Shown here piece by piece: positions 6,878-11,866 of a DNA stretch of 11,866 nt (its first letter is position 1; each line of letters begins with the position of its first letter). This DNA is from Dehalococcoidia bacterium (lineage in GTDB: Bacteria > Chloroflexota > Dehalococcoidia > Dehalococcoidales > Fen-1064), in NCBI GenBank assembly GCA_003153955.1, contig PMCB01000051.1, positions 1 through 11,866 on the forward strand, read 5' to 3'. Made by a program: the position numbers and the translations under genes. A model generated the notes under the pieces. That model had not been told where the DNA came from. It was given only the letters and a program-made list of their open reading frames with translations, and ran no database searches.

Positions 6878-7822
6878 TTGATAATCAATGATGTGATTGT
6901 AGAAATGGCCGATACCGGCAAAGTCCTGGTGAATACACACCTGACGGCGCTTTCCGATATGGCTGCGCCCGATATTAAGAACTTCCGGCAGGTTTGGAAA
7001 ACAATCGATCCCAAGAGGCGCCGCGAGATTATTATCAGGTTGAATGAGTTAGCTTCAGACAGTGTGGAATTGAATTTTGACAATATCTTTCTGAATTGTC
7101 TCCGCGACCCGGATGCGGATGTCCGCTCCGAAGCGATCAACGGCCTCTGGGAAAACGAAGAACCGGCGCTGATCCCCCTGCTCATCGATTTGTTGAATAA
7201 TGACCCGGAAGAAAAAGTTCAGGTTACCGCGGCGCAGGCATTGGGCCGGTTTGCGTTGATGGCGGAAATTAACTCGATTGCGCCGAAGTATGCCATCCAG
7301 GTAGGACAGGCGCTGCTGGATGTTTTTAACGACGGGAACAAACCCGTAGAAGTCCGGCGACGGGCCCTGGAAGCAGTCTCGCCGTTGACCACGCAGCAGG
7401 TCAAGACCGCGATTAAAACCGCCTATGAAAGCCTTGACGAGAGATTGAAAATCGGCGCCGTCTATGCGATGGGGAAAAACTGCGATACCAAATGGCTGCC
7501 TTTCCTGTTGAAAGAATTAAAAAACAGCGATGCGGAAATACGTTACGAAGCTGTCACTGCCTGCGGTGAACTTGGCGATGAAGATATCATGCAATATTTG
7601 ATTCCTGCCGCCAATGATGAAGACATCGATGTGCAGCTGGCGGTCATGCAGGCGCTGGGGAAAATCGGAGGCAATGAAGCTAAATTATACCTCCAGAAGC
7701 ATGCCGATGAACCAAACGAAGCGTTAAGGGATGCCATCGAAACCGCGCTGAATGAAATTTCGATTCTTGATGATATGACCGCACTGGAGATTGCTCCGCA
7801 ACCTGACGAACATGAACATTAA
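6878..7822 (+). CDS. HEAT-repeat (PBS lyase-like) protein
   Basis: This 314-residue protein consists mainly of paired helices of about 30 residues, the HEAT or PBS-lyase-like repeat. Clear units start near LRDPDADVRSEAINGLW (75-91), LLNNDPEEKVQVTAAQALGRF (105-125), VEVRRRALEAVSPL (157-170), DERLKIGAVYAMGK (187-200), LKNSDAEIRYEAVTACGELGD (214-234) and ANDEDIDVQLAVMQALGKIG (245-264). Such solenoids bind other proteins; some PBS-lyase relatives attach or remove bilins, but no phycobiliprotein context is seen here. TTG 6878 has GGGG 7 nt upstream; an ATG at 6905 (residue 10) is an alternative start, though without a ribosome site. It follows the PAC2 gene by 16 nt and its last 11 nt overlap the acetyltransferase gene. 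I infer a scaffold or adaptor role only. Confidence 0.82.
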   Translation: MIINDVIVEMADTGKVLVNTHLTALSDMAAPDIKNFRQVWKTIDPKRRREIIIRLNELASDSVELNFDNIFLNCLRDPDADVRSEAINGLWENEEPALIPLLIDLLNNDPEEKVQVTAAQALGRFALMAEINSIAPKYAIQVGQALLDVFNDGNKPVEVRRRALEAVSPLTTQQVKTAIKTAYESLDERLKIGAVYAMGKNCDTKWLPFLLKELKNSDAEIRYEAVTACGELGDEDIMQYLIPAANDEDIDVQLAVMQALGKIGGNEAKLYLQKHADEPNEALRDAIETALNEISILDDMTALEIAPQPDEHEH

Positions 7823-8345
7823 AGGCAAAAAGGTCATCATCCGTCCCAAGAAAATTTCCGATGCGGTGAACGATTACCGGTGGCAGACCGACCCGGAACT
7901 TTCGGCACTGGATGCTATGATTCCGACAACGATGTCCTACCGCGAGTTCTACCGCGAGTATATCGATTGGCTCAGGCATCCTTATGAGGGCCGGATTACT
8001 TTCGGCGTCGATACCCCCGAAGGGAAGCATATCGGTAATTGTGTTTATTATAATATTGATGAACTCAACGCGGAAACCGAGATAGGTATTATGATCGGCG
8101 ACCGTGATTACTGGGACAAGGGATACGGCACAGATATTATCGGTTCGTTAATTGATTATGTTTTCAGCTTGCACAAATTCAATCGGGTGTATCTAAAAAC
8201 CCTGGAGCATAATTCCCGGGCACAAAAATGCTTTGAGAATTGCGGTCTGACCGCTTGCGGACACAGGGAACAGGACGGTTATCATTTCCTGCTGATGGAT
8301 TTGGACTACGATAAGTGGCAAGCCTCAAAGAACCAAACTAAGTAA
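7812..8345 (+). CDS. GNAT family N-acetyltransferase (RimJ/RimL-like)
   Basis: The product, 177 residues from ATG 7812, transfers an acetyl group from acetyl-CoA to an amine. The fold is visible: first strand KKVIIRPKKISDA (6-18), conserved strand ETEIGIMIG (88-96), the acetyl-CoA pyrophosphate loop DYWDKGYGTDI (99-109, with K-G-Y-G replacing the usual RxxGxG/A), and YLKTLEHNSRAQKCFENCGL (127-146), typical of the RimJ/RimL-like branch. The substrate cannot be told; this branch includes ribosomal-protein, small-molecule and antibiotic acetyltransferases. A TTG at 7791 would add seven residues, but GGAGA lies directly against it, too close to serve. ATG 7812 lies inside the last codons of the HEAT gene, has no clear ribosome site and is probably translated by coupling. 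Confidence 0.85.
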   Translation: MNIKGKKVIIRPKKISDAVNDYRWQTDPELSALDAMIPTTMSYREFYREYIDWLRHPYEGRITFGVDTPEGKHIGNCVYYNIDELNAETEIGIMIGDRDYWDKGYGTDIIGSLIDYVFSLHKFNRVYLKTLEHNSRAQKCFENCGLTACGHREQDGYHFLLMDLDYDKWQASKNQTK

Positions 8346-8389
8346 ATATTGGAATCCCGGATATTAAGTCAATTATCGAGGATTAGCAA

Positions 8390-9568
8390 ATGAGGAAATC
8401 GTTATTACCCGAAGGCGGCGTTAATCTTTTCCAGGGGATCAAAGCTAAATGCCGGGAATCAGAAGCATCCGGACAGAAACTATACCGTTTATCCATCGGA
8501 CAACCCGCCGGGCCGGCCCTTCTGAGCGCCAGAAAAGCGGCCGCGGAAGCGGTGATGAGCGATAAGGAATCGATGCATGAATATCAGGATAACGGTTCTC
8601 CCGGAATTCCCGAATTCGCCAGACGCTTTGTACAGGCCCATTTCGAATTCAGCCTGACCGGAAAAGATGTGGAATACCTGCCGACGCCCGGGAATAAACC
8701 GATGCTGGGTCTGGTGCAATTAGCCTGCGGTGCGGCAGAAGGTAAATTTCTCGTCGGCATGACCGATAAACCCGGTTATCCCACGCCCGCCGACTGGTCG
8801 AAATACCTCGGCCTGAAACAATATTCTTTACCCTTGACGATGGAAAATGAATTCCGTTTCAAAGCCGCGGATATTAAAAAGAACACCCGGCTGCTGATGG
8901 TAAATTATCCCCACAATCCCACCGGGCAAATCGCGACCCGCGAATGGTGGCGGGAAATATGTGCGGCCTGCGATAATAACAACATTCGTATTTTTAACGA
9001 TAACCCCTACTATATCCTTTCGCACAAAAAAGAGAGCAGCGCTTTAACTGAAGTCGCGACTGATTTCCCGGACCTTTCCTGGGCAGAGGCTTTTTCAGCC
9101 TCCAAAGTAATCAGCAACGGCACCGGTTGGAGAATTGGCGCAATCGTCGGTTCGCCGGATTTTGTCGGGGATATTGCCACCATAAAAGGCAATACCGACA
9201 GCGGTTTCGCGGCTCCCATGGCCGTCGGTGTATTGAACGCCATGGAAAACGACAAAGCCAATGTCGCGGCTTGCCGCGAATTGTACAAGCGCCGTATTAA
9301 AATACTGTCTGATATCCTGGTTAAAAACGGCATGCGGCCGGCCATTGAACCGGGCGCGGGTTTTTTCACACTCTGGCAGCGGCCGGATAAAGCCTTCGGG
9401 GAAGAAATCAGGGACGCCCAACATTTCAATTACTTGATGATCGAGAAAACCGGTGTGGTTGGGGTGCACTTTGAGCCTTACATGCGGTATTCAGTCACCG
9501 GTGACATTGAAGGTATGGCTAAAGTCATTCAAAATGCTTTTGCTCAGGCTAATATCGGCTATCAATAA
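8390..9568 (+). CDS. Class I/II (fold-type I) PLP-dependent aminotransferase
   Basis: This 392-residue enzyme transfers amino groups using pyridoxal phosphate. Catalytic Lys239 sits in FSASKVISNGTGWRIG, with phosphate-binding Ser236 and Arg248. Asn176 lies in NPTG (176-179), Asp204 and Tyr207 in FNDNPYY contact the cofactor, and Arg366 in YMRYSV should bind the substrate carboxylate. N-terminal LSIGQPAGP (35-43) and YQDNGSPGIPEFARRF (65-80) match the substrate-entry and helix regions of the class. The donor and acceptor are not clear: aspartate-, LL-diaminopimelate- and aromatic-type enzymes share these motifs. GAGG at 8378-8381 lies 8 nt before the ATG. It is 44 nt after the acetyltransferase gene and may be the last gene of the operon. 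Length is normal and all key residues are present, so it is probably active. Confidence 0.9.
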   Translation: MRKSLLPEGGVNLFQGIKAKCRESEASGQKLYRLSIGQPAGPALLSARKAAAEAVMSDKESMHEYQDNGSPGIPEFARRFVQAHFEFSLTGKDVEYLPTPGNKPMLGLVQLACGAAEGKFLVGMTDKPGYPTPADWSKYLGLKQYSLPLTMENEFRFKAADIKKNTRLLMVNYPHNPTGQIATREWWREICAACDNNNIRIFNDNPYYILSHKKESSALTEVATDFPDLSWAEAFSASKVISNGTGWRIGAIVGSPDFVGDIATIKGNTDSGFAAPMAVGVLNAMENDKANVAACRELYKRRIKILSDILVKNGMRPAIEPGAGFFTLWQRPDKAFGEEIRDAQHFNYLMIEKTGVVGVHFEPYMRYSVTGDIEGMAKVIQNAFAQANIGYQ

Positions 9569-9578
9569 ATACGTTTTT

Positions 9579-9695
9579 GTCATTCCTGCGAAAGGTTGAG
9601 ACCGCAGTCGAAATACCCGTAGGCCAGAGGCCGGAGGTACTCAGCTCAACGAGCTGACGTATGAAGCCCTTAAGGCAAATGCACAGGAATCTATA
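9579..9695 (+). repeat. Split GTCATTCC-type palindromic repeat enclosing four hairpins
   Basis: The left arm GTCATTCCTGCGAAAG (9579-9594) and the right arm GCACAGGAATC (9681-9691) resemble the two halves of a GTCATTCCtGCGAAAGCaGGAATC repeat found scattered in many bacterial genomes. Here the halves are separated by about 86 nt. The exact pairing is ATTCCTG (9582-9588) with CAGGAAT (9684-9690). Between them lie four hairpins: GAC-CGCA-GTC (9600-9609); TACC...GGCC-AGA-GGCC...GGTA (9614-9639); TCAGCTC-AAC-GAGCTGA (9641-9657), a perfect 7-bp stem; and GCC-CTTAA-GGC (9666-9676). There is no open frame of note. It may be a non-coding repeat, a small non-autonomous element or a structured RNA in the 3' end of the aminotransferase transcript. 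Confidence 0.55.
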
Positions 9696-9708
9696 ATAGT
9701 ATTTGATT

Positions 9709-9756
9709 ATTGTGATGGTATGGGTAAGAGAAGCATTGCCCACCACCCCAAACAAT
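9709..9756 (+). repeat. Long imperfect inverted repeat
   Basis: Three blocks pair in order around an 8-nt loop: ATTGT (9709-9713) with ACAAT (9752-9756), TGGT (9716-9719) with ACCA (9742-9745), and GGGTAA (9722-9727) with TTGCCC (9736-9741, one G-T pair). The blocks are separated by small internal loops. No U-run follows, so it is not a typical terminator, though it could slow or protect the end of the upstream transcript. Confidence 0.45.
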
Positions 9757-9758
9757 AA

Positions 9759-9778
9759 CGGCGAAAGCCGGTATCCAT
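9759..9778 (+). repeat. Partial copy of the GCGAAAGC-type palindromic repeat
   Basis: CGGC-GAAA-GCCG (9759-9770) forms a 4-bp stem with a GAAA tetraloop, followed by GTATCCAT. This resembles the centre and right half of the same dispersed repeat type as the copy at 9579, in its GGCGAAAGCC variant; the left arm is degenerate. Confidence 0.4.
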
Positions 9779-9839
9779 AATCCAAAGCAGACTGTCTAAA
9801 ATGTTTTTCTCCTTTCGCAGACTTATTTTACACTGTATT

Positions 9840-9855
9840 GTAAAGGACGCTTTAC
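9840..9855 (+). promoter_or_regulatory. Putative operator 1 for the XRE regulator
   Basis: GTAAAG-GACG-CTTTAC is a perfect 6-bp-arm inverted repeat ending one base before the -35 box. It matches the second site at 9887-9902 in 13 of 16 positions. A further half-site TTTAC lies at 9827-9831. Confidence 0.5.
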
Positions 9856-9856
9856 T

Positions 9857-9884
9857 TTGTGAAAATAATATGTTACGATATAAA
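9857..9884 (+). promoter_or_regulatory. Promoter of the XRE regulator-membrane protein unit
   Basis: TTGTGA (9857-9862, 4/6) and TATAAA (9879-9884, 5/6) are separated by 16 bp. Transcription should start near 9891. The promoter is framed by two matching 16-bp inverted repeats, one touching each box, which supports it being a regulated promoter. Confidence 0.55.
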
Positions 9885-9886
9885 AA

Positions 9887-9902
9887 GTAAAGGTTGTTTT
9901 AC
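9887..9902 (+). promoter_or_regulatory. Putative operator 2 for the XRE regulator
   Basis: GTAAA-GGTTGT-TTTAC has 5-bp arms and starts three bases after the -10 box, covering the expected transcription start. It lies 47 bp from the matching site at 9840, in the same orientation. Confidence 0.5.
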
Positions 9903-9912
9903 ATTTGCCCCC

Positions 9913-9920
9913 AAGGAGGA
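9913..9920 (+). promoter_or_regulatory. Perfect Shine-Dalgarno sequence before an ATT start
   Basis: AAGGAGGA is the strongest ribosome site in the window. The only plausible in-frame start at normal distance is ATT at 9926, 6 nt after the GGAGG core. The TTG at 9905 lies before this site and so cannot use it. Confidence 0.65.
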
Positions 9921-9925
9921 CGAAT

Positions 9926-10132
9926 ATTCAAAACAAAATTAAACTACTGCGGGAACAAAATGGTTTTACGCAGCAGGACCTGGCGGAAAAAGTCAGCGTT
10001 TCCCGGCAGACGATTATCTCCCTGGAGAGCGGCCGGTACAACCCCTCGATTTTTCTGGCGTATCACATCGCCCGGGTTTTTAACCTGACCATCGAAGACG
10101 TATTTTTATTTGAGGAGAAAAACAAGGAATGA
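9926..10132 (+). CDS. XRE/Cro-type helix-turn-helix transcriptional regulator
   Basis: The product, 68 residues when started at ATT 9926, is one compact Cro/C1-type DNA-binding domain. Its helices are visible as QNKIKLLREQNG, FTQQDLAEKVSV and the recognition helix SRQTIISLESGRYNPSI, followed by FLAYHIARVFNLTIEDVF and a short charged tail EEKNKE. Small regulators of this kind usually begin directly at the NKIKxLRE helix, which fits ATT 9926 with AAGGAGGA ahead. TTG 9905 would add seven residues translated from the ribosome site itself (PPRRTN) and has only a distant AAAGG. It overlaps the following membrane-protein gene by ATGA, so the two are co-expressed, an arrangement common for these regulators. 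Twin inverted repeats around its promoter suggest it represses itself. The signal it responds to is unknown. Confidence 0.88.
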   Translation: MQNKIKLLREQNGFTQQDLAEKVSVSRQTIISLESGRYNPSIFLAYHIARVFNLTIEDVFLFEEKNKE

Positions 10133-10572
10133 ATATACGGAAGCATTTAAAAGGCCAATTATTATTTGCATTTGCATCCATGGTAATTGGGGTGATTGCA
10201 CTGGTTATTTTTATATTATTGGCGCTTAATGGAACGGTCCGAGGTAATATTTTTGTTTATACGGGTACGGTTGCAATTGGATTTCTGCTGGGGGGAATTC
10301 TTTTAGTTGTAGATTATTTTATAACAAGCCGTAATCCATCAAGAAAAAAACGAATAGAAAAGCAGATGGAGTTAAACAACGAAGAAAGGAAAATATTTCT
10401 CAGGACTAAATCAGGCAACGAAGCTTTCGGGTTTTCTCTGTGGCTGGTAATGGGGCTATGGGGATTGAGTACGTTGGTAAATACGTCATTGAACACAATC
10501 TTCCCGTTTTTGCTGGGGTTCATGTTCCTGAGTTATTTGGTGTCCATGGTGGTTAATACACAAAAATATTAA
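10129..10572 (+). CDS. Four-helix integral membrane protein of unknown function
   Basis: I cannot assign a function to this 147-residue protein. Four hydrophobic segments lie near 11-33, 42-65, 98-118 and 121-143, with a charged cytoplasmic-looking loop (SRNPSRKKRIEK, 67-78, then NNEERKIFLRTKSGNEAFGF, 83-102). The pattern ERxxxxxxKSGxxAF recalls the DERxxxIxxKAGxxAF loop of small DUF2178-like membrane proteins, often encoded next to XRE regulators; this is from memory and not a firm match. It starts at ATG 10129 inside the stop of the regulator gene (ATGA), with GAGGAG 11 nt upstream. The DNA is visibly richer in A and T than the neighbouring genes, with more ATA, AAA and TTA codons, a hint of later acquisition. 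Its stop is 7 nt from the stop of convergent purF. Confidence 0.82.
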   Translation: MNIRKHLKGQLLFAFASMVIGVIALVIFILLALNGTVRGNIFVYTGTVAIGFLLGGILLVVDYFITSRNPSRKKRIEKQMELNNEERKIFLRTKSGNEAFGFSLWLVMGLWGLSTLVNTSLNTIFPFLLGFMFLSYLVSMVVNTQKY

Positions 10573-10579
10573 GTTTAGT

Positions 10580-11866
10580 CTATGAATTTTCCAGCGCCAG
10601 CTTATCCATTTCCAGCTGCACGGGAATTGGATATTCGCCGGTGAAGCAGGCAGTGCAGAATGAATCGCCGGGCAGATTGACCGACTTCAGCAATCCGTCC
10701 AGGCTGAGATAACCCAGTGAATCGGCGCCGATAAATTGGCGGATTTCCTCGACCGACTTGTGCGACGCGATTAATTCTTTGCGGGTGGCCATGTCGACGC
10801 CGAAGAAACAGGGATACTTAATCGGGGGGGCACATATCCGCATATGGATTTCTTTTGCTCCGGCCCGTCTGATTAAATCAACTACTTTCGGAGTCGTGGT
10901 GCCGCGGACGATACTGTCATCGACCACCACCATCCGTTGTCCCTTCAGCATTTGGGGCAGAGGGTTGAATTTCAATTTCACTCCGAGGTCGCGGATACGC
11001 TGGTCAGGCGCAATAAATGTGCGCCCCACATAACGGTTTTTCAGCAGTCCTTCGCAATAGGGTTTATTGGCTTCTTGCGCGTAACCGATACCGGCGGCTG
11101 TGGCGGTGTCAGGCACGCCCATGACGGCATCTGCATCAACCGGGTATTCCTTTGAAAGGTTGGCGCCCATCGCCGTTCTGGTAGGGTAGATTAATTGACC
11201 GTTCATATAGCTGTCCGGCCGTGCGAAGTAAATATACTCAAAGATACAAAGCGACCGTTTGCGGATTGGTTCGCGGAAACTTTCTACTCCGTTCTGACTG
11301 ATGCGGATAATTTCGGCGGGTTCGATTTCCCGGATAAGTTTGGCGCCGATGTGGTCGAGGGCACAGCTTTCGGAGGCTACCACAAATCCGCCGTTGAGTG
11401 AACCCAAACACAGCGGACGGACTCCCCACGGGTCGCGAAACACGTAAAGAGCATCTTTGGTCAGCATAACCGTGGAATAAGCGCCCTGCAAGCGGCGCAT
11501 GGCGTACCTGATGCGTTCTACCCAGTCGGTAGATGGTGCTGATAGAATGAGATCCCCGACAACTTCGGTGTCGGTAGAACTGCGGAAATTATAGCCCTGC
11601 TCGCAGAGTTCGCGGTATAAATGGGCGGAATTGACAATGTTGCCGTTGTTGCCGATGGCGATTGTATCATTGCCGGTGCCGAGGACAAGGGGCTGGATAT
11701 TCATCCTTCGGCTGGAACCGGTGGTAGAGTAGCGGTTGTGACCGATGGCAATGTGGCCGCTTAATTGGCCGAGGGCATTTTCATCGAATACCTGGGAGAC
11801 GAGGCCCATATCGCCGTAGAACTGAATCTTCTTACCGTCAGAGGTGGCGATACCGGCGCTTTCCTG
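10580..11866 (-). CDS. purF: Amidophosphoribosyltransferase, Fe-S type, N-terminus outside window
   Basis: PurF catalyses the first committed step of purine synthesis, making phosphoribosylamine from PRPP and glutamine. The frame is open to the window edge, giving 428 residues beginning QESAGIATSDGKK; the catalytic N-terminal Cys and probably about 30 mature residues plus any propeptide lie beyond. Visible features, in fragment numbering: glutaminase motif GHNRYSTTGSS (42-52), PRPP-binding VVVDDSIVRGTT (313-324), and four cysteines at 207 (CIFEYIYFARPDS), 353 (PCFFGVD), 404 and 407 (FCTACFTGEYP). These match the four [4Fe-4S] ligands of the Bacillus subtilis enzyme, unlike E. coli PurF, so the enzyme is likely oxygen-sensitive and has a cleaved propeptide. 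ATG at 11809-11807 is internal and not the start. The stop (TAG, 10582-10580) faces the membrane-protein gene with no terminator between. Confidence 0.96.
   Translation of the reverse strand, partial: QESAGIATSDGKKIQFYGDMGLVSQVFDENALGQLSGHIAIGHNRYSTTGSSRRMNIQPLVLGTGNDTIAIGNNGNIVNSAHLYRELCEQGYNFRSSTDTEVVGDLILSAPSTDWVERIRYAMRRLQGAYSTVMLTKDALYVFRDPWGVRPLCLGSLNGGFVVASESCALDHIGAKLIREIEPAEIIRISQNGVESFREPIRKRSLCIFEYIYFARPDSYMNGQLIYPTRTAMGANLSKEYPVDADAVMGVPDTATAAGIGYAQEANKPYCEGLLKNRYVGRTFIAPDQRIRDLGVKLKFNPLPQMLKGQRMVVVDDSIVRGTTTPKVVDLIRRAGAKEIHMRICAPPIKYPCFFGVDMATRKELIASHKSVEEIRQFIGADSLGYLSLDGLLKSVNLPGDSFCTACFTGEYPIPVQLEMDKLALENS

Noticed and set aside
7791..7811. TTG 7791 as the start of the acetyltransferase
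   Set aside because: GGAGA directly abuts it, too close for use, and the family normally begins near the NIKGKKVIIRP strand reached from ATG 7812.
9010..9469. Two overlapping minus-strand open frames of 124-139 codons inside the aminotransferase gene
   Set aside because: The plus-strand frame contains the full PLP-enzyme motif set; the antisense frames have none and overlap one another.
9709..9756. Long hairpin as a rho-independent terminator of the aminotransferase operon
   Set aside because: Stem blocks are interrupted and no run of T follows on either strand.
9579..9778. Palindromic repeats as a CRISPR array
   Set aside because: There are no regularly spaced identical repeats or unique spacers, and no cas gene nearby.

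Overview
The window is an 11.9 kb piece of a bacterial chromosome, compact and mostly coding, with moderate GC. I read it as probably Chloroflexota, most likely Dehalococcoidia. The reasons are the mixture of genes (WtpABC-type tungstate transporter, TldD/TldE pair, a PAC2-domain protein, a Bacillus-type [4Fe-4S] PurF), the frequent TTG starts, and an intergenic repeat carrying the widespread GTCATTCC-tGCGAAAG motif. This placement is an inference from gene content; no ribosomal RNA or marker gene confirms it.

Region 1 (1-3169, + strand): the C-terminal end of a probable molybdopterin-binding (sulfite-oxidase-fold) protein, then a complete tungstate/molybdate ABC importer: lipoprotein receptor wtpA, permease wtpB and ATPase wtpC. 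wtpB starts 9 nt after wtpA and wtpC overlaps wtpB by 8 nt, so the three form one operon. The layout suggests import of the metal beside an enzyme whose cofactor needs it.

Region 2 (3170-9568, + strand): a clear promoter (TTGACA-17-TAAACT) precedes tldD so closely that its mRNA looks leaderless. tldD is followed immediately by tldE/pmbA, then after a 113-nt gap by a PAC2-domain protein with an acidic tail, a HEAT-repeat protein, a GNAT acetyltransferase overlapping it, and a fold-type I PLP aminotransferase. The TldD/TldE metalloprotease beside a PAC2 protein and an all-helical scaffold is the most thought-provoking gene context in the window, but no partner relation is proven.

Region 3 (9569-9925): an intergenic region of about 350 nt, very rich in inverted repeats. 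It contains a split GTCATTCC-type repeat enclosing four small hairpins, a second long imperfect hairpin, and a GAAA-tetraloop hairpin. It ends in a promoter bracketed by two copies of a 16-bp inverted-repeat operator.

Region 4 (9926-10572, + strand): a small, AT-richer two-gene unit: an XRE-family regulator that seems to start at ATT behind a perfect Shine-Dalgarno sequence, and a four-helix membrane protein joined to it by an ATGA overlap. Region 5 (10580-11866, - strand): purF, convergent with the membrane gene only 7 nt away, and cut by the window end before its catalytic N-terminal cysteine.

I found no tRNA, rRNA, CRISPR array, transposase or phage gene, and no convincing rho-independent terminator.
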